Assembly: GCA_029990175.1 (NCBI GenBank)
Contig: JARKIP010000053.1
Location: forward strand, 10,992,001 to 11,056,000
Origin: Petunia secreta
Taxonomy: Eukaryota; Streptophyta; Magnoliopsida; Solanales; Solanaceae
Reading direction: 5' to 3'
Length of the DNA: 64,000 nucleotides
The position numbers and the translations under genes are program-made. Position 1 is the stretch's first letter; each line of letters begins with the position of its first letter. This document shows positions 12,255 to 24,400 of this stretch, one piece after another. The notes under the pieces were generated by a model. It was not told the DNA's origin, did not search any database, and worked only from the letters and a program-made list of their open reading frames with translations.

Positions 12255-12530
12255 TGTGCCTGATACCTTCACCGGCTTGGACTCTCATCGATTACCGAGA
12301 AGTATATGCAATAATGACCCTTCACCGGCTCGGGACTTTCATCGATTACCGTGAAGTATATGCAATAATAACCCTTCACTGGTGATGGACTCTGATCGCC
12401 AACTGGGAAGTATATCCAATAATGACCCTTCACCGGCTCGGGACTCTCATCGATTACCGGAAAGTATATTTAATAATGACCCTTCACCAGTGCGGGACTC
12501 TCATCGCCAACCGGGAAGTATATGCAATGC
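12255..12530. repeat. 54-bp minisatellite in copy B 5' LTR
   Basis: Five units of the TTCACCGGCTCGGGACTCTC / GATTACCGGGAAGTATATGC repeat, the same array as in the truncated 3' LTR. Copy A's LTR has a single degenerate unit (about 5240-5290). Confidence 0.85.
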
Positions 12531-13827
12531 TCAAAACCAGAGTGCAATGCTCATATGCTCAATGCAATACCAACAACAGGGCATAACATATAAATATACA
12601 ATGTAAATTCAAAGCTAAGGCGTAATGAGTACGCCTATCGACAGCTACACACGTAAGGAACACGTGGTAAAATATCCACAAGGCCAAAGGCCTCCAAAGA
12701 AATGGATGCAAACACTTACCTCATTTCAAAGTGCCACTCAACACCCGCTTTATCCTTTGGATTCATTGCCCAAATGATCCTGCTCATTCAATAAGCAGAA
12801 AATATATCAAATTAGGTTAAAGGCTTCATTTCTCATATCTTAGGGCAATCCGGTTAGGAACCTGATACCCTATTCGCATACGCAATAGGAAGGCCAGGCC
12901 AATGTACAGGGTTTAAGGTCACATGACCAAACCCTAAAAAAAATACATTTATATATTGCCCATAACTTACTGAGTGCGAATATATACGCAATTCCACTAT
13001 CGGGGTCCAATTAACCCTTTAAACTATTAATTGAACTTATTAAAACGATGTCTAATATCCCAATTTTTACCATTAAAATATATTCAAACAAACGTAATAA
13101 ACCAAACAATATATTAAGATCATTACCTAAATGTTTTTGGGTAAAAATTCTACTTTTCTCGGGCACATTTCTCATTTTCTGGCATTTTTTTGCCTCTGCT
13201 GTCGCGGTTCCCTTCTCCCCTTTCTTGTTTCGCATTTTTTGTTTTGTTTTAGTGTAATACTAAGGGATAAATCCTTAGCCACCCCCGCCTTTTAACTTAC
13301 CTTTTTCTTTCTTTTCTCTTTTCTTTTCTTTTCTTTTTTTTTCTTTTCGCGACGAAAATTAAAACGGAACTCCACGAAATTCGAAATGATCCCAAATTTC
13401 TCAAGTAAGTTATAAAAAATATATGTAGTACACTTGCTAAGGCGGATCTAAAATTGGACTCCCGAAGCTCAAGTTGCGAATTAAATGGAAAAAAATCAAA
13501 TTATTTAACTTTCGGCATTTTAGCGGAAACTAGCCGAACAACCTCGAAATTCACTTTCGAAAGTTCACAAAAGTCACAAATAATCATATGAACCCAACGG
13601 CGCTTTCGGATTTTGAATCGGAGTTCATTCGCCAAAATCGAGCTCGAAAATCTCTTTTTAATATTTATCGACAATAAAAGCTAAATTTTCTTACAATACG
13701 TACCAAACGAGGTCTGATTTAGCTCAAATTTTACAAACAGGTTTTAATGGACCTTACGAATATTTTAAAATTATCGGCATGCCAATAGGAGTCCTAACTC
13801 CCGAAACGACTACCTCAGGTCGTTTCA

Positions 13828-15130
13828 GCGGCATTGGTGTTGTGAGCGTTGTTGCTCTGATCGTCTACCACTGCACACAAAAACAACAAACATAAGTAGA
13901 ATCAACGATAAATTTCGGAACAAATCGATTTTCTAGGCCCCACAGTGGGTGCCAAACTGTATACCATTAAAATTTGATTTCAGTTATTACAATTAAATTT
14001 ATATTTAGTTGAGCTTTAGGCGACCGTTTTATATCGAAATTAGATGAATGGATTGATACTCTTACACTTACAAGATTGACTGTTTTAACTAGAGCTTAGC
14101 TTTAGTCGAGATGTAAACAGATTCGAACAAAGACAGATATTTGATGAATAAATATAGCTTAAAATCGATGACAAGTGCGATGGTAGAATAACGGAAAGAT
14201 TGGGTAAAAATTCTAACGCAATGAATGGTCAAGTTGGCTTGGTGATTTCAAGAATTAAAGCACATAATTATAGACTTACAAATTATCGGCAAAACTATGA
14301 TTACGACCAAAATGAATGATCGGGCGATCTGGTTTATGATAACGATTTATCCGATTGAGCGATTAAGAGATTAATAATTAGACTAGATGATATGCAGATA
14401 GTGACAATTGAACGATGACTAAGTTTAAGCTAAATTCAAATTTATGAATTGAATCAATGATATGGCGAATGGATGAAATAAAGCAGAAATGAGCAATCGA
14501 ACAAGCAATGAATGAAGGAATAAAGCAGATCAATGAACAATTAATTAATTAATTAATTAATGAAAGTAGAGCTTATTGTATTCGTAGTCGAAGATTAGCG
14601 CTTCGTCAGAAGATATGATTCCTTCCTCCAAAACAAAGCTAAGCAGCAGTAGAACAACAACGGTGTAACAACAATAATGGTTGTGATTTGAGAATAGTGG
14701 TTGTTGAATGCAACAGTAGTAAACTCGTAAAGGGAGGTTATTGTTCAGAAGAAAGTAACCTTTGCAAGAGGAGTACGGGATATATGTATAGTTGCAGAGT
14801 CCAAACCTAGCTAGAATCCACTTTACACACGTCTCTCCACTATCCGATGATTGTCATTATCTTGTCCAACAGCCTCCGAGTTTAGCTGAAGCGATAAGAA
14901 CGTTCTGAGCTTATCCTAATATTGACACCGTTTCATAATCGGTCGGTCTCGAAATGACCGATCCATTCTTTTGACTATGCTGACGTTGTGCCTTGCGCCA
15001 CTTGTTTTGACTCCCATATCCAAGCCCCGCTTGCCATGTTGCTGCTGACGTAGATTAGCTTTGCATCTGTTTTTTACCCAATACAAGAGCTAATGCAAGA
15101 ATCATATGTATGTTCTAATGCTCATGCAAG
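13828..15130 (-). mobile_element. Relic of an older LTR retrotransposon (LTR end and leader)
   Basis: Copy B is inserted here. On the minus strand an LTR-like end (GGTATACA at 13958) is followed after GT by TTGGCACCCACTGTGGGGC, a signature I associate with the start of Tat-lineage leaders; the matching tRNA is not certain. The leader continues to 13828, where copy B interrupts it. The LTR body is taken as 13958 to about 15130, but its outer end is not defined. It contains an (ATTA)n microsatellite at 14541-14560. Confidence 0.45.
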
Positions 15131-15497
15131 TATCGTTATTCCGCAGCAGTTTGCAGGGGAGAAAAAGGAAAGAACAGAAAGAAAATACACTTTGGCTCGC
15201 CTCCGAAGATAGTAACCAACTAACAAGTATACATTTTAGGTTTTCTGCACTGAAAGACCAACAGAAATAATGTTTTTTCCCGTGTATTCCCGTGTGGGCT
15301 ACTATTTCCCAATACTATGTTCAGTCTCCTAGGTACAGCACAGAGATGATCTTTGCAGCACAGGCAAATAAAGATTGGCTCATCACATAGCTTCAAAAAG
15401 CTGAGGCCAGCTTATGCCATATGGTACATTTTGCAAAGTATAATATAAACAGATTAAAAATATTTCGAGAAAAAGAAATAAGGAAAAGACTACTTAC

Positions 15498-17346
15498 TGT
15501 CATAGTGCATGCAATGTATCCTATTTTTTCTTGAGGATCAATTATGGTGCAAACAAAGGTAAATGCCGCTACATACCAAGGGATGACAGCAAGAAAGAAA
15601 CTAAGGATGAACCTTCAAAGTTGAAACCAAAAGAATGTTGTCAAAGGAGAAAAGTTTCAGAAAGCTCCCCATATTTTTGGGACTTTAAGCATAAAGCCCA
15701 ATTGAAGTGTGAGCTTTACTAAGAAAATATATGCAATGCAAGAACCGAAAAAAAAAAAACAATTCATTCATACTTTTTTTTCCTAACAATTTATATATCT
15801 CTTTACCGGTGCACTACCATTGAATATGACATAGCCTATAAATACTCTAGACCATTGTGCAGGAACATTGGTACCAAATATGCAACATCTTAATCTAGTA
15901 ATACCAGCAATAAGACAAACTTTTGGCCTAAGATCCATCTAATAAAATGTTTGCTAGTCATGGGCAACTTTTTTACTATAAGATCGGCGTTAAAGAATTC
16001 CAAGTTTAATTAAAAAGTCCAGCAGAAGCCTTGAGTCAATCAGCATACTGTCGTCACAGGTCCCTTGGCTTTCCATCAATCATATTAGTTATTACTCCAA
16101 CTATATAAACATGAAACAGACGGTAAATGGCACATTTATCCTGCATTAAGTTACATAAAGCACAAGGCAAAGCTGAAAATTTAATGATTCAGCTTGGTAT
16201 GTGTTTAGTGATATTTTGAAGGAAATAAGATAGGTAACTTACAAGAACCAGCCAAGACTAATATCACAGAAGGAAGGTGATGATGCTTTTCCAGAGGTCC
16301 TATCTCACTATCCACTTTACATAAAATATTGGAAAAATACAAAAAATTCAAAAGTCAATTAAAAAAGTTCCCAAGAGAAATTAACACTTCTAAAATCAAA
16401 TGGAAGAATCCAATAAATTTCTAAGATCCAAATCTAGTCATACAACAATGAATAATCCTTCATGGCTATTACATGTTGCAGTTCAGCAATCAGAAATCTA
16501 CAATCTGAAAACGATGCAAAATTATATGACTTGTAGATAGGTGGACACAAAGAACCAATATAAGCCTATAATATGAGAAATTTGCAGAGTGTTACTGTAG
16601 GAACTGAACTTTTTTATTTTAGTGTCTCGAACATGCTTTGCTATAGCAAGTTTCAAGTGGTTTGATTCATAGTGCTCAGTATGAAGGCAGATTCATCAGA
16701 AATACTTAAGATGTCCCAAAAAGCATGACCATTTTGAGTATAGGGTCGATGCATCAATGATTTTGAATTCTAACGCGATCTTTTTAATTTTTGAAATGGA
16801 ATTTTTGGATTATAAATTACTCTAGGGAGAATTTTCATATGAACAAAGAAACATTGTTTTGCAGCCATATCTAGTAACGATGTTGTTGTTCTTTTTGTGT
16901 GATGAATGTGTTCCTTCTTTAGAAGTTTAAACTTTTACATGAAGTTGATCTGTGTAACTAGAGATTTGGTACTAGTTCAAGTCTTATCACGTTTCCTTAC
17001 TCATTCGAATGTGTTTGGCCAAGAAAAAATATCATGTTAACTCAATACATGTGGTTCAATCACATCCAACACGAAGGAGTAATAGAAAATCACATTGCAA
17101 TATATTCCGAAAGTTAAGAATATTATTTGGAGTAATACGTGACACTACCGGCTGGTAGTCTTAAGCATAGCGCCAGTTCGAAGGTTTTGCTAGTGGAAGA
17201 ATATAGTTGGAAAAATCTTGAAAAGTACCGTATCCGAAAGGCAAGCTATGGTGGTGATGATGACCATAGTGGTGCTGATGATGATGGTGTCCATGGTGAT
17301 GGTGATGACCATGATGGTGGTGGCCGTGGTGATGCATCTTTCCCAC
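15498..17346 (-). CDS. 60S ribosomal protein L18a-like membrane protein gene (partial model, possibly broken)
   Basis: Three pieces of one family appear in the right order on the minus strand. Exon 1 (17346 down to about 17161) starts MGKMHHHGHHHHGHHHHH and ends near YGTFQDFSNY; a His-rich head followed by YGTFQ is typical of plant RPL18a-like proteins. A later exon (16303-16243) ends in DISLGWF with a GTAAGTT donor and AG acceptor. The next exon (15600-15498) begins after CTTAG, encodes FLAVIPWYVAAF and EKIGYIACTMT, and ends at a GTAAGTAG donor; the split codon between these two exons joins cleanly. The proteins are small, with two membrane segments, and are not true ribosomal components. 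The exon(s) joining YGTFQ to LGWF and the C-terminal exon were not found. Exon 1 runs into a stop at 17159-17161 with no good donor. The older LTR element just downstream may have removed the end, so the gene may be a pseudogene. Confidence 0.6.
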
Positions 17347-17969
17347 TCACTTGGAATGGAAAAAAGTTAAATTGGATGCTTTTGGAGTAGTATTCAAAGC
17401 AGTAATACTTCCGGTTGTAGAGATCTACGAGGAAGAGGAATTTTTTTTCTTTTTCTGGAGGGAATAGGAATTTGACTACTCTGTATATTGCTAAATGCTT
17501 TTAAGGCAGGCAAGTCATTGCAATGTTAATGTTTGACTAGTTATTAGTTGCCACTTGGAAGCTCTTAATATGTAAACAATGTATTTTTTACTTTTCTGCT
17601 TAATTCAGCTGTTTCTTTAGATAAATATATAACTAGTCTAATTTTTGACCAACTTGTATATTTATGGTGGGGGAGATAATGAGTATTTTGACATGTCACG
17701 CAGTGTTATCACCGATATGTTAGTTATTGTACATGACAAGAAAAATGGATCAACAACAATCACTCTATTCGAAAGTGACTCAACAAAGAACAACAAATGA
17801 GTAACAGTGGAGCACATCCAATTTAATCCTCTAAATGGTCTATTTCCGAAGTTCACAAGCTTGGGGACTTACTGATTTCACTACTTCTATAGAGTTTCTG
17901 GGGGTTTGGCATGGCAGGCCGTCTCAAGTTATTTTTGAATGGAAAAAAGCTCAAGTTTTAATCATGAAG
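17347..17969. other. Upstream flank of the RPL18a-like gene, nothing else recognised
   Basis: AT-rich single-copy-looking sequence that would contain the 5' UTR and promoter of the minus-strand gene. No convincing TATA box or second gene was seen. Short open stretches here have no recognisable domain. Confidence 0.4.
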
Positions 17970-17972
17970 TAT

Positions 17973-18662
17973 CATTACAAAAAAACAGCTACATCCCAGC
18001 GGTTTTTTTGCAGCGGTTTTTCAAAACTGCTGGTAATGTCTATTTAGCAGCAGTTTGGTCAGCAGTTTAAGTAACAACCACTAAAAATGGACTTAGCAGC
18101 GGTTTACGACTTTTTAGCAGCGGTTTAGCAATGTCGAATGGTTTACCAGCAGTTTTTCATGTTTCACAGCAGTTTTTAAGAAGGGTACTTTGTCCCACAT
18201 CGGTATCTAGAAGGCAACTTTTACACTTTATATAGGATTAACCTCAATAGACTTGGCAAATAATTAACAAGTCAATGAGCAGGCGTGTCCACAGATGATT
18301 GGTTCATCAGCGATGACTGGACTTATGTATACTGACGTGGCCGGCCAAGAAGACCACTATACTTGCCTATTCTTAGATCTGAAATGTTATGTGTACTACT
18401 CTTTGATGAAGATAGTGGCCCGATGACCTGGCCTCTTTACTTATAATTTTGATCAATATTAGCGGCGGTTTGTAAACCGCAGTAAATAAAAAATCTGATT
18501 ACCAGCAGTTCTGCCAGCGGCTCATCTTAACCGCACCCAAAAGGTTTAAGTACAGCTGCATAGGCAGCGTTTAAAAATTGCTGCGAAATTTTTTAGCGGC
18601 AGCTGCAAACCGTTGCTTAATATACTTTTGAACCGCCGCTAACAACGGTTTTTTATGTAGCG
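17973..18662. mobile_element. Small non-autonomous CACTA (En/Spm-like) element, 690 bp
   Basis: Left end CATTACAAAAAAACAGC; right end, reverse complemented, CGCTACATAAAAAACCG. Both are degenerate forms of the CACTACAAAAAA terminal repeat. The element is flanked by a direct repeat TAT (17970-17972 and 18663-18665), the 3-bp duplication expected of CACTA transposons. Many GCAGCGGTTT / AACCGCCGCT subterminal motifs crowd both ends in both orientations, as is usual for transposase binding in this superfamily. No coding sequence is present. Confidence 0.8.
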
Positions 18663-19189
18663 TATAGGGTCCTCTAATTATCAATGGCATTAAAAGCTTT
18701 TAATTATCTAACCTTATCACCCCCAAGGTTTTTTATATTACACAATGGTCCAAGTATAAAAGGCCACTCTTTTTGCCAAATTTGGCCGTAAATTTAGATC
18801 TACAACACCCTTTCTCTCTCTCCTCTCTCCATTTTTCCCTCTCAAATCCTTATTCGTATCATTCTTCTTGTTTCTTCAATCTACACTTCGTCTTATGATT
18901 ATTTCTTCAATCTAAGCAATCCTAAATGAAATAGAACACATCCATTTCTTATTCTTCGTTAAGAAAATTTGTGAATGTTCATCATTATAAAATATTGAAG
19001 TTTTTGAATGGTTTTACTCAACAAACTTTTTGTACTATTTTCAAGTGGGTGTTGTTTAGAATTATTGGGAATAGTAGTGAGATGTTGAATATAAAATTTG
19101 AGATCATTTGGAGTTACTTTGGACTGGATTTGGTTAATTTTTAGACTAAAACCGATGTTGAAATTTTTTCTCAGTGGGATGAACATCTC

Positions 19190-19375
19190 TTGATGTTCAG
19201 AACACCCTGACAGAGATACTTTGAAACATCCTGATAGATGTTCCAAACATCTTGAACATCAATACTAATGTTCCGAACATCTTGATAGGCAAGATGCTTC
19301 GAATATCTAGAGAGACATCGTGAACATCGAGAGATATGTTACGATTAACATCCTGCCATATGTTTTGATTATCTC
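19190..19375. repeat. Degenerate minisatellite, GATGTTCNGAACATC type
   Basis: Short units such as ATGTTCCGAACATCTTGA, about 28-30 bp apart and themselves partly palindromic. The same family recurs at 39950-40150 on the other strand. Confidence 0.65.
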
Positions 19376-19479
19376 TCATGATCTTTAGCAAATATATATT
19401 TTACCCGTCGAACTATTGTACAAATTATTTGACATATTTTCATTTGCTGTTTGTTGAAAATGGTTTGTAGTTGGTACTA

Positions 19480-20020
19480 AAAAATGGAAAACACAATTAT
19501 TTATGTAGCAAAATGAATTCAAGAGTTCAAGGAAAGTCTACCTTGTCGCAGCTAGGTGCATTGTGGGAGTAAAAGTTTATGTACTTCATGTTGTCAATGG
19601 TTTTACTAATCATATACTTATAGATTAGTATAAATATCTTAGTTCCTATTGTCTTGTTCTACTAAAGACAAAACAAGGTTTAAAAAATGACTTAGGATTT
19701 ATCAAGACTTAAAGCATTTTCTTTTGTCATCCCAAGTTGACGTTAAGTTGTTGGCTATGTATGAATAGTCTCCTCATATGATAATCCTTGCCTATGAAGT
19801 CCCTGTCAATCTAGCTCTTCCAAAAGAATTATGGGTGGTCCTTCTTGAGGAGGTAATTTTTCCAGTGCCTGCACCTCTAAGGTAGGAAGGAGAAGAACTA
19901 AGCTAATCCTTCAGTTGGGGAAGTACTTCAGAGGAAAAATAAATATGGCATCTGCAAAACATATGTTCACAAAAGAACTACATGCCCCACGCGACGTAGA
20001 GGAAATGTAAATTCTTAAAT
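19480..20020 (+). pseudogene. Mutator-like transposase 3' relic with degenerate zinc knuckle
   Basis: In one frame near 19900-20010 the translation contains NPSVGEVLQRKNKYGICKTY and then VHKRTTCPTRRRG. This resembles the CxxCxxxxHxxxxC knuckle at the end of plant MuDR-type transposases, where a Pro-Ser-x-Gly-Glu segment precedes the finger. The first Cys is Tyr here, one base change away. Upstream pieces (ELWVV, Pro-rich with basic residues) fit the linker of such proteins but are in shifted frames with stops. The call rests on pattern memory only. Confidence 0.5.
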
Positions 20021-20242
20021 TTGTATATTTGATGTTCGTCCTATTTGTAAACCTGATCAAGTTCATTTATGTCTATTTATTTATTATTACTATCGTTAAT
20101 TTGCATATTTATTACCCTTTTCAAAACATACTTATGTCGTTTAGGTCATTTGCATAAGTTGTTCGAACGCTGGCTCAATTTTAGACGTGCATACTTTCTT
20201 GAGTCTTTAGAAACATCTATAAAGTCATTCCGAACATCTTTA

Positions 20243-20276
20243 CCCCAAACCCAAACCCTAGGCCCTAAACCCTAAC
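20243..20276. repeat. Short plant-telomere-like stretch
   Basis: Imperfect CCCTAAA-type repeats: AACCCAAACCCTAGGCCCTA then AACCCTAACC. Only about three to four units, so a chance or ancient interstitial tract rather than a telomere. Confidence 0.45.
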
Positions 20277-20344
20277 CTGGAAAGTTAATAGATTCGGAAC
20301 ATCTTTTCAAGTTCGAGTTTAACATTTGTGTCGTTCGGAACGTA

Positions 20345-21443
20345 TAGTGTGTTTATCTTCTAGATTTATCACTTTAACTCCACCAAATGGTTGATAATCT
20401 TGTATATTTATCACTCTAACCTATGCAATTGTAATTTTAAGTGATAATCAACTTGATTTATCACTGTAACTTGTATAGTTGGTCATGTTAAGTGATATTT
20501 TTGTAGATTTATCACTCTAACTTGTATAAATGGTCATGTTAAGTGATAATCATCTTGATGTATCACTCTAACTTGTATAATTGGTCATTTTATGTGATAA
20601 TCTTTCACAATTATCACTCTTAATGTGTATAATTGATCATGTTACTTGATATTTTAATAGTCTATCACTCTAAATTGTATAATTGGTCATTTTAAGTGAT
20701 AATCTTTCATAATTATCACTCTAACTTGTATAATTGGACATTTTAGTTGACATTCATCTTTATTTATCATTATAACTTGTATATTTGGTTATTTTAGCTG
20801 ATATTCATCTTGATTTATCACCATAACTTATATATTTGGTTATTTTAAGTGATATTCTTGTAGATTTATCACTATAACATGTATAATTGGTCTTTTAAGC
20901 AATAACCATCTTGATAAATCATTATAACTTGTATAATTGGTCATTTTAGTTGCTATTATCTTGATTTTCATTATAAATTGTATATTTGGTCACTTTATTT
21001 GATATGCATCTTGATATAATACTTTAACTTGTATAATTGGTCATTTTAAGTGATTATACATCTTGATATATCACTCTTATTTGTATAATTGGTCATTTTA
21101 AGTGATAATCATCTTGATATATCATTCTAACCTGTATGACTTGTCATTTTAAGTGATAATCATCTAGATATCACTCTAACTTGTATGATTGGTCAATTTT
21201 AGTGATATTCTTGTAGATTTATCACTATAACTTGTATAGTTTGTGGTGTTAAGTGATAATCATCTTTATATATCACTCTAACTTGTATAAATGGTCATTT
21301 TGAGTTATAATATTTTATAATTATCACTCTAACTTATATAATAGATCATGTTAGTTGATATTCTTCTAGGTGTATCACTTTAAACTATATAATTGGTCAT
21401 TTAAAGTGATAATGTTTCATAATTATCACCCTAACTTGTATGT
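20345..21443. repeat. Tandem array, about 48-50-bp units, left of the Ogre-like LTR
   Basis: Some twenty diverged units of TCACTCTAACTTGTATAATT plus GGTCATTTTAAGTGATAATC plus ATCTTGAT. A shorter block of the same array lies between the truncated integrase and the right LTR (35961-36347). The shared final units and the junction to the LTR start are nearly the same on both sides. Arrays between pol and 3' LTR are common in Ogre/Tat elements, so this left copy looks like the tail of a preceding element. Confidence 0.85.
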
Positions 21444-24400
21444 TGTAATCACCTAATTTTGGCACCAAAATATCATAAAATTGCTCAAAATAGTCGTATT
21501 AGATTCTTAGGACGTTTCGTCAATTTTTTCTAGACTTCTAGTGTTTGTTCTAACTAAAATTGTCACTAATTAAGATGTAAAATATGAAAAAATTACCAAA
21601 TTACTTGTTATGTGTTTAACTTTGATTCTATATTTCAATTGTGATAATATTGCAAAATTATGAGGCTTTAACTTCAGTTGTGTGTGTATTTTAATCAAGT
21701 CTAGATATTTTAATAGCCATATATGAAAAAATAATAGCCCAATGCCCCAACCCATTAGCCCAACACCCTAACCCAGCCGATATCACACAAATATATACTC
21801 AACCCCCCCCCCCTAATTTCTCTACCATCCCCTTCCCAGCCGCCAAGGCTAGGGAAACCCTGCCCAAAAATTCACTCAGACACCGGAAATCGCCTCCACG
21901 GCGGAGCCACTGGTCGGCCGCCTTCAACCACCACCGGCCGGCCACCGGAAAAAATATAAAATACACCAATCGACTCCTCTTGACCCCCTCTTTCCATTTC
22001 GGCTATTGTTTTCTTCAAAAAGTGAATCGATTTGCGTAGACCGGAGGTCAAAGTTCGGTCAAACTTCAAAATCCGGTGAGTTTCGTCATCTTTCCGTTGA
22101 ACTTTTATGGGTAGGCCTTGTTTCTATCTCTTCATTTCCATTCCTTTCTTGTTCTAGTTGAAACGACGCCAAATGGGATCGTTTCAGTTAGAAGAAGAAG
22201 GTAACGGATTTCTTAGGCTGTTTCAATTTGGGATAACAAAGGAATCAGGTTTGTTTTGTCGTGGGGAAGCTGTGGGGACTGTTCTGGCCATTGTCGTGTG
22301 TGTGAAACTGTGATGGTGCTAATTTGGGGGCTGTGATGACGATGTTTTTTATAAGGCGAGACGAGGCAGTGGTGGCTGCGGTGATTGAATGTGAAGGGGC
22401 TGTTGTATGCTGTTTTTGTGATTTATAGCAGTGGGGAGGTTTGTTTGTGATCATTGTAATGATGGTGGTTTGGGAGGGGCTGTGATGATTGTTTTAATGA
22501 AGCGAGACAAGGCAATGGTGTCGCGGGGCTGTTTGGTTAGTGTTACAGTGATGGCGAGGCAGTGAGGCGGAGAACAATGGCTAGGCGAGGCTGTTTAGCG
22601 AGGCAATACGAAGGGGGTGTTTAGGAGTGAATCCGGGGCTGTGATACGGACAGGAGTGAGGCAATGCCGATGATGGATTGGTGAGGCAGTTGAAGCTGTG
22701 TGTGCGTGTGATGAAGTCGATGCGAGGCAGTGTGTTGGTGAGGGGATAACTGTGACGATATGATGACGTTATGGAAGCACTGTTTGCAATGCACTGTGTT
22801 GGTGTGTATCAAGCAGTGTTTGTTTTTCGTAATGGAGTCTGATGCAACTACTCGTTGGTAAAACACCAGTGAAGCAGCCAGCAGCGTAGCAGAACAGCGG
22901 CGACGCCGCTTTGGGATCGATGGAATTGTTGTTTTCAAGCTTCACGGGTTAGATTAGATCCTAGCATTCCTTGTTCTTAGCCATTAGTTAGTGTTAGCTT
23001 GGCTCATAAAATTAATGTGTGTAATCAATGATCAGAATATGTAGTTTAGTTTGTAGAAATCTTGCTACTGTTAGAATCCTATTATTAATTACATGAAAAA
23101 TTGTTGTAGTTAGCTTGGCATATTAAAATGTATACATGTCTTTTTCTAAAATGAATCTTGTTTTAGTTGCATTCACTGTTAGTTTGTCCAGGTTCTATCA
23201 CTAATAGAGCAAGCTTCCTCAATTTGTTTTGTGTTTTAGTCCATGGTGTTTAGTTTGATTTGTTTAGATTGTTAAAACTTGGAAACTAGAAATCTTGATT
23301 CAGTTGGCTTTTTTAAGTTTGAATCTTATTATGTTTTGTTTATTGTCTAAATATCAAGTAAGAATCTGATGGTTTTCAATCTAGTTTGGTTGTGATAGTA
23401 TTGATTTGTTTAGATAGTTAGAATGACATAGGCTTGATGATGTCAAATAGGATGTCAAAAGTTGAGTCAAGGAAGTACAGGGGTGGCAGCAGAGAATTCA
23501 GACCTCTTTGGTCTAGTACAAGCCTTGCTTTCCATTAAAATTATGGGCTGAAATGGCTAAGGCTTGAGCACATGGTCATGGTACTTTTTACCCAAGTACA
23601 CACCCACTTCCCTCTCTATTTTTGGGGAGCCTTCTCACTCTCTTTAAAAGGGGGAAGAGAACATTAACTACACAAGAGCAGAACATTAATTCTGGACAAC
23701 TACCACACTTGGTAGCTTTGAATGAGAATACTTTAGAGTAAAAGAAAAATAGTAAGAAAAAAAAGAAGAAGAGAAAGATCTGAGAGTTGAATATATAGGA
23801 ATACTAAAATCAGAGCAAGCATTAATTGAAAGGTTAGAGTTAGAGGTCAAGTTGTGGAGTATTTAAAGGAATTGGCTGCTGGATCATTGTTTGTTGCAGT
23901 GTGTGGCTGTTTGCTGCTGTTGATTTTAAGCTGCTAGGTTGGGGCCTTTGCATTTGTTGTTTGCTTTGAAGGTTTATCTACACTAGGTAAATTTTCACCT
24001 TCATGTTATTTTATATAAATTTCAGCCATGTTTAGAGCCATGTTAATGCATGAATTAATGATTTAGGCTTAAATATAGTTGTTATGTATGCGAAATCTTA
24101 TGTTGAATGTTGGTGGTATTAGTTAAGCAAGTAGATAACTTAACTTCCATGGCTCTTTTAAGATTATCCCTGCTTTCCATAACAGATCTGAGATAGAGTT
24201 AGATATTTAGTGCTAAACTCTTGTTTAAAAAAGAATGCTGGTGTAAATTTCTTTTAAATGCAAAGCTAGAACATTTGTGCAAAAATGTAAAATAAGGAAC
24301 ATCAATGCAAATATTAAAGTGTGACCGTAAGTGGCTTTGCCTAGAATTTGCAAAATGTGATCAAATATGAAATAATTTCCTTAAGGATAACTACATTTGT

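Larger units (their letters stand above)
11273..13827 (-). mobile_element. Copy B 5' LTR (2555 bp)
   Basis: Runs on the minus strand from TGAAACGACC (13827) to GGGTCGTGTCA (11273), with the primer site directly downstream. It holds the 35-bp and 54-bp minisatellites and a (TTTTC)n tract at about 13300-13345. A 103-codon open stretch (11400-11711) parallels the one in copy A's LTR and is not regarded as a gene. Confidence 0.9.
18666..20344 (+). mobile_element. Probable Mutator-like element, left arm and transposase relic
   Basis: The block 18960-19400 is similar to 40340-39900 read in the opposite direction, so the two form inverted arms around the Ogre-like element. Long inverted terminal regions and a transposase zinc-knuckle relic (about 19480-20020) point to a Mutator-like element later invaded by the retrotransposon. 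Terminal boundaries and target duplication were not found. The stretch 18740-18960 has a TATA-like AGTATAAAAGG followed by CT-rich sequence, as in a promoter and 5' UTR. Confidence 0.45.

Noticed and set aside
17139..17390. Asp/Gly-rich plus-strand ORF
   Set aside because: It is the antisense shadow of the His-rich first exon of the RPL18a-like gene.
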